A stretch of DNA of 9,233 bases. Source: CAZRZN01 sp964604565. Lineage in GTDB: Bacteria; Pseudomonadota; Alphaproteobacteria; Rhodobacterales; Rhodobacteraceae. The notes under the pieces were generated by a model, which did not search any database, was not told the DNA's origin, and saw only the letters and a list, made by a program, of their open reading frames with translations. Made by a program: the position numbers and the translations under genes. This document shows positions 5,912 to 9,233 of the stretch, piece after piece (within the stretch, counting starts at the first letter, position 1; every line of letters starts with the position of its first letter). Location: the NCBI GenBank assembly GCA_964604565.1, contig CAZRZN010000166.1:1-9233 (forward strand), given 5' to 3'.

Positions 5912-7437
5912 CACAGATCAAAGCTCAGCTGGCGGTCATCGGGTTTGCGTTTGGCAGATGCTGTGCGATCGTTCACGAAGTGACGCTGCGGATCCTTTCG
6001 GGAGGCGTGTTTTCTGACAACCTGCCGTGCCTCATCCGCGAAACCGGCCTTGCGGCGCACCGCCCAGACAGCGTCCCGGGCGGTCCGGGCCGCGGCAGCG
6101 ACATCCACGACGGGGGCCGGGTAATCGAGGCGCCCGTCCCAGCGCCACGGCTCTTGCAAGAGGCTGTCCGGCACCTCGGCCAGTTCCGGGCACCACAGCC
6201 GGGTAAATGTGCCGTAGGGGTCCTGATCCCTGCCCTGCTTCACGGGATTGTAGATGCGCAGCGTGTTGATGCCAGTCGTGCCGGATTGCATCTGGCACTG
6301 GCTCCAATGGATGCCCGGCTCATAGTCGGTGAACATGCGTGCAAGATGCCGGCCGGTTGTCTGCCACGGCAACCACAGGTGATAGGAGGCAACGCTCATC
6401 AGCATGGACCGCATCCGAAAGTTGAGCCAGCCTGTCGCAATTAGGGACCGCATGCAGGCATCCACGAAGGGCAGGCCCGTCTCGCCTTTTTGCCATGCCT
6501 CAAGACGGGCAGCGTCGGGCCGGTCAGGGCGCAGCCCTTCGAAGGCGCGATGCAGGCAGCGGGTTTCCAGCGTGGGCTCGTCCTCCAGTTTCTGGATGAA
6601 ATGATCCCGCCATGCGAGGCGGGATTGAAAGCTCTTGAGACTGCCGGTCCAACCGTCGCGGACCGGCTTTTCCGCATTGCCCAGACGCAGCCTGCGCTGA
6701 CGCGCGGCACCGGCCTGCGCCGCCTCCCGCGGGCTGAGACTGCCAAAGGCCAGATGCGCCGACAGACGGGAACAGGCATCGGCCCCCGTCAAGGGGGAGG
6801 ACATGTCACGGCGATATGTTCGGCCACGCCGGGTCAGGAAACTGTCAAGAAGACCCTCAGCCGCGACGCGCCCGCCGGTTTGACGGCCCGGACAAGGATC
6901 CGGGGCAAGCCCCAATCGCCCGGCATCGGGCAGCGGATCGGAGGCCGGGTGAACCGGCGGCAGACTGTCCGGCGGCAAGAGCGGCGCCGCCGCCATCACG
7001 GCATTGCGATGCCGCGCCCAGCCATCGCGGTCATGTCGGCCGCGCCGGATGGCGGAATGGGGCAGTTCCTGCCAGATCACGCCCTGCGCCCTTGCCCAGG
7101 CCGCAACGGCACGGTCCCGGGAATAGGTCCAGGCATTGCCGGTTTCCTCGTGGCTGACAAGATGGGTGGCCCCCAGTTCGGTCCGCAACGCCTCCAACAC
7201 ATCGACGGCCTCGCCAACCCGGATCACCAGATCGCTCCCCAGCGCCCGAAGATCGGCGCGCAGTCCGGTCAGCGTTTCGACAAGAAACGCGTATTGCCGG
7301 GCAGAGGCATCGGGCTGTGCCCAGAGGGCGGGCTCGACGATATACAAGGGGATGACGCCGCCAAGATCCCGCGCCCGAAGCAGTGCCGCGTTGTCCTGCA
7401 CCCGCAGATCACGTTTGAACCATAGGATCGTGGCCAC
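5911..7437 (-). CDS. Cryptochrome/photolyase family flavoprotein
   Basis: A 508-residue member of the cryptochrome/photolyase superfamily, which uses FAD and blue light to repair UV-damaged DNA or to signal. The N-terminal antenna-type Rossmann domain begins ATILWFKRDLRVQDNAALL and runs to about residue 130. The FAD-binding helical domain shows SRLSAHLAFGSLSPREA (223-239), SRLAWRDHFIQKLEDEP (272-288), TGLPFVDACMRSLIATGW (320-337), DYEPGIHWSQCQMQSGTTG (371-389) and RIYNPVKQGRDQDPYG. The last block is the version seen in a less-studied branch, not in classical CPD photolyases. Against E. coli photolyase, aligned by eye without gaps, His377 replaces Asn378, Cys381 replaces Trp382 and Trp306 is missing, while Trp358 matches Trp359. 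Repair activity is therefore not assured. I chose GTG 7437 because the fold begins there and AAGGGG lies just upstream; an in-frame GTG at 7515 would add 26 unrelated residues. It is divergent from pepN and coupled to DUF2256. Confidence 0.9.
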   Translation of the reverse strand: MATILWFKRDLRVQDNAALLRARDLGGVIPLYIVEPALWAQPDASARQYAFLVETLTGLRADLRALGSDLVIRVGEAVDVLEALRTELGATHLVSHEETGNAWTYSRDRAVAAWARAQGVIWQELPHSAIRRGRHDRDGWARHRNAVMAAAPLLPPDSLPPVHPASDPLPDAGRLGLAPDPCPGRQTGGRVAAEGLLDSFLTRRGRTYRRDMSSPLTGADACSRLSAHLAFGSLSPREAAQAGAARQRRLRLGNAEKPVRDGWTGSLKSFQSRLAWRDHFIQKLEDEPTLETRCLHRAFEGLRPDRPDAARLEAWQKGETGLPFVDACMRSLIATGWLNFRMRSMLMSVASYHLWLPWQTTGRHLARMFTDYEPGIHWSQCQMQSGTTGINTLRIYNPVKQGRDQDPYGTFTRLWCPELAEVPDSLLQEPWRWDGRLDYPAPVVDVAAAARTARDAVWAVRRKAGFADEARQVVRKHASRKDPQRHFVNDRTASAKRKPDDRQLSFDL

Positions 7438-7466
7438 CTGCCCCCCTTTCTCCGCTGAGCGCGTCC

Positions 7467-7485
7467 CAGGGCTGTTGCAGCCCTG
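7467..7485. promoter_or_regulatory. Perfect 8-bp hairpin in the cryptochrome-pepN divergent gap
   Basis: CAGGGCTG (7467-7474), a TTG spacer and CAGCCCTG (7478-7485) form a perfect 8-bp inverted repeat, about 30 bases upstream of the cryptochrome GTG and 60 upstream of the pepN ATG. It could be an operator for one or both genes, or a hairpin in the cryptochrome leader. It has no downstream T-run on either strand, so termination is unlikely. Confidence 0.5.
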
Positions 7486-7503
7486 TCCGTTGCCGCCTAA
7501 CAC
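7475..7503 (+). promoter_or_regulatory. Possible sigma-70-type promoter for pepN
   Basis: TTGCAG (7475-7480), 17 bases, then TAACAC (7498-7503) is the best -35/-10 pair I can see ahead of pepN. It would start transcription about 35 bases before the ATG. The -10 matches the TATAAT consensus at only three positions. The -35 overlaps the inverted repeat at 7467-7485, so a protein bound there would block it. Confidence 0.25.
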
Positions 7504-7534
7504 TTTAGCCCACACTGCCTGTGCTTCCAGCCGC

Positions 7535-7540
7535 GAGGAT
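7535..7540 (+). promoter_or_regulatory. Ribosome-binding site of pepN
   Basis: GAGGAT lies four bases before the ATG at 7545. It decides for this start over the in-frame ATG six codons later (7563), which has only C-rich sequence ahead of it. Confidence 0.65.
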
Positions 7541-7544
7541 CCCG

Positions 7545-9233
7545 ATGAAAGACGCCGCCCCCATGACCGTTCATCTCAGCGACTATACACCTTTCGGATG
7601 GCAGGTGGCGGATGTGCATCTGACCTTTCGCCTGGCACCCCGGTCCACGCGCGTCCTGTCTAGGATCCATTTCACCCCGAACCCCGATGCCCCCGAACAA
7701 GACTTCTTTTTGCATGGCGAAGAGGTCAGGCTGATCCGCGCCGCCATCGACGGTGTCGAGGTCACGCCCGACGTGACCGCCGAGGGCCTGAGGTGCAAGG
7801 TGCCGGACGGGCCATTCCTGTGGGAAGCGGAGGTCGAGATCGCGCCCGAGGCGAACACCGCGCTGGAGGGGCTGTATATGTCCAGCGGCATGTATTGCAC
7901 CCAATGCGAGGCCGAAGGGTTCCGCAAGATCACCTTTTACCCGGACCGCCCGGATGTGATGAGCGTCTTTAACGTGCGGATCGAGGGCGATCTGCCGGTC
8001 ATGCTGTCGAACGGCAATGCGTCCGGCCGCGGAGACGGCTGGGCCGAATGGCACGATCCATGGCCAAAGCCTGCCTATCTTTTCGCTCTGGTCGCCGGGG
8101 ATCTGGTGAACCATCCCGACCATTTTGTCACCCGCAGCGGGCGCGACGTCGAATTGAACATCTGGGTGCGCCCGGGCGACGAGGAAAAATGCGCCTTTGG
8201 CATGGAAGCCTTGAAGAAATCCATGCGCTGGGACGAAGAGGTCTACGGCCGCGAATATGATCTGGACGTGTTCAACATCGTTGCGGTGGATGATTTCAAC
8301 ATGGGCGCGATGGAGAACAAGGGGCTGAACATCTTCAACTCCTCCTGCGTTCTGGCCTCTCCCGAAACCTCCACCGACGGCAATTTCGAACGGATCGAGG
8401 CGATCATCGCGCATGAATATTTCCACAACTGGACCGGCAACCGGATCACCTGCCGCGACTGGTTCCAGCTCTGCCTGAAAGAGGGTCTGACGGTGTTCCG
8501 CGACCAGCAGTTCACCGCCGACATGCGGTCTGCCCCGGTCAGCCGGATCGACAACGTGGCGATGCTGCGCGCCCGCCAGTTCCCGGAGGACCAAGGCCCG
8601 CTGGCGCATCCGGTCAGGCCCGAAAGCTTTCAGGAGATCAACAACTTCTACACCGCAACGGTCTATGAAAAGGGCGCCGAGGTAATCGGGATGCTCAAGA
8701 CCCTTGTGGGGGATGAGGCCTATGCCAAGGCGCTGGATCTCTATTTCGACCGCCATGACGGCGACGCAGCGACGATCGAGGACTGGCTGGCCGTCTTCGA
8801 GGATGCGACCGGACGCGACCTGACGCAGTTCAAGCGGTGGTATTCTCAGGCAGGGACACCCCGCCTGAAGGTGCAGGAGGATTGGGCCGACGGCACCTAT
8901 ACACTGACTTTCCGTCAACACACGCCGCCCACCCCGGACCAGCCGCAAAAGGCGCCGCAGGTGATCCCGATGGCCGTGGGGCTGCTGAACCCGAACGGAG
9001 ACGAGGTTCAGGCCACACGCGTTCTGGAAATCACTGAAGCCGAACAAAGTTTCACCTTTTCGGATTTGGCCTCGCGGCCCGTGCCGTCTATGCTGCGCGG
9101 GTTTTCCGCCCCAGTGGTTCTGGAGCGTGACACAAGCCGCGAAGAACGCGCCTTTTTGCTGGCGCATGACACCGACCCCTTCAACCGCTGGGAGGCGTCG
9201 CGCAATCTGGCGCGTGACAGCCTGATCGCCATG
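7545..9233 (+). CDS. pepN: Aminopeptidase N (M1 family), N-terminal 563 residues, runs off window
   Basis: A zinc aminopeptidase of the bacterial PepN type that removes N-terminal residues from peptides in the cytoplasm, the last stage of protein turnover. The first domain (about 1-190) contains MYCTQCEAEGFRKITFYPD with Gln120 and Glu122, the residues that hold the substrate amino end. The catalytic domain has GAMEN at 254-258, HEYFHNWTGN with zinc ligands His290 and His294 and catalytic Glu291, the third zinc ligand Glu313 in LKEGL, and the transition-state Tyr374 in TVYEKGAEV. The spacing of these motifs equals that of E. coli PepN, all shifted by seven residues. The frame is open to the last base. 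The usual length is near 860, so about 300 residues, mostly the C-terminal helical domain, lie beyond the window. No signal peptide is seen. It diverges from the cryptochrome gene with 107 bp between starts. Confidence 0.96.
   Translation, partial: MKDAAPMTVHLSDYTPFGWQVADVHLTFRLAPRSTRVLSRIHFTPNPDAPEQDFFLHGEEVRLIRAAIDGVEVTPDVTAEGLRCKVPDGPFLWEAEVEIAPEANTALEGLYMSSGMYCTQCEAEGFRKITFYPDRPDVMSVFNVRIEGDLPVMLSNGNASGRGDGWAEWHDPWPKPAYLFALVAGDLVNHPDHFVTRSGRDVELNIWVRPGDEEKCAFGMEALKKSMRWDEEVYGREYDLDVFNIVAVDDFNMGAMENKGLNIFNSSCVLASPETSTDGNFERIEAIIAHEYFHNWTGNRITCRDWFQLCLKEGLTVFRDQQFTADMRSAPVSRIDNVAMLRARQFPEDQGPLAHPVRPESFQEINNFYTATVYEKGAEVIGMLKTLVGDEAYAKALDLYFDRHDGDAATIEDWLAVFEDATGRDLTQFKRWYSQAGTPRLKVQEDWADGTYTLTFRQHTPPTPDQPQKAPQVIPMAVGLLNPNGDEVQATRVLEITEAEQSFTFSDLASRPVPSMLRGFSAPVVLERDTSREERAFLLAHDTDPFNRWEASRNLARDSLIAM

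Noticed and set aside
6490..7425. A 311-codon plus-strand frame antisense to the cryptochrome gene
   Set aside because: It is a composition artefact: Arg/Gly/Pro-rich, no motifs, and fully covered by a gene with clear family motifs.
7438..7515. A longer cryptochrome start at the GTG at 7515
   Set aside because: The 26 added residues are not family-like and would be read through the 8-bp hairpin. The Rossmann fold begins at the GTG at 7437, which has a better ribosome-binding site.
7497..9167. A 556-codon minus-strand open frame
   Set aside because: It lies antisense to pepN, which has every catalytic motif. The frame is open only because the sense gene has strong GC codon bias; its protein has no recognisable fold.

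Overview
The window is high-GC DNA with dense, mostly minus-strand genes. TRAP-transporter genes, a tandem HD-GYP protein and the style of the PepN and P-type ATPase proteins suggest an alphaproteobacterium, probably of the Rhodobacteraceae/Roseobacter type. This is inferred from gene content and base composition; no marker gene is present.

Left edge (1-709, plus strand): the decayed end of a TRAP-transporter operon. The 3' part of dctQ carries an apparent frameshift near position 33. It overlaps the start of dctM by four bases, and dctM is cut off after about 80 of its usual ~430 residues. Just past the breakpoint (about 584-590) another frame reads like the last ~40 residues of a LysR-type regulator. 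This looks like a deletion scar joining dctM to a regulator gene. No insertion sequence is visible.

Middle (790-5164, minus strand): a complete 896-residue P2A-type (calcium-ATPase-like) cation pump, and a complete 464-residue protein with two HD-GYP domains, the first degenerate and the second intact. They are separated by 289 bp. A small terminator-like hairpin overlaps the end of the HD-GYP gene.

5165-5734: 570 bp without a convincing gene. It holds a tight run of inverted repeats (about 5459-5602, perhaps to 5687) that could be a structured RNA or a cluster of binding sites.

5735-7437 (minus strand): a two-gene unit. A cryptochrome/photolyase-family flavoprotein is followed, with a one-base TGATG overlap, by a 58-residue zinc-ribbon protein of the DUF2256 family. 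The flavoprotein belongs to the branch whose FAD pocket has His, not Asn, at the N5-proximal position and lacks two of the three classical electron-transfer tryptophans. This pair is the best candidate in the window for an incompletely described system.

Right edge (7545-9233, plus strand): the first 563 codons of pepN (M1 aminopeptidase N), divergent from the cryptochrome across a 107-bp gap. A perfect 8-bp hairpin lies in the gap. The gene runs off the window.
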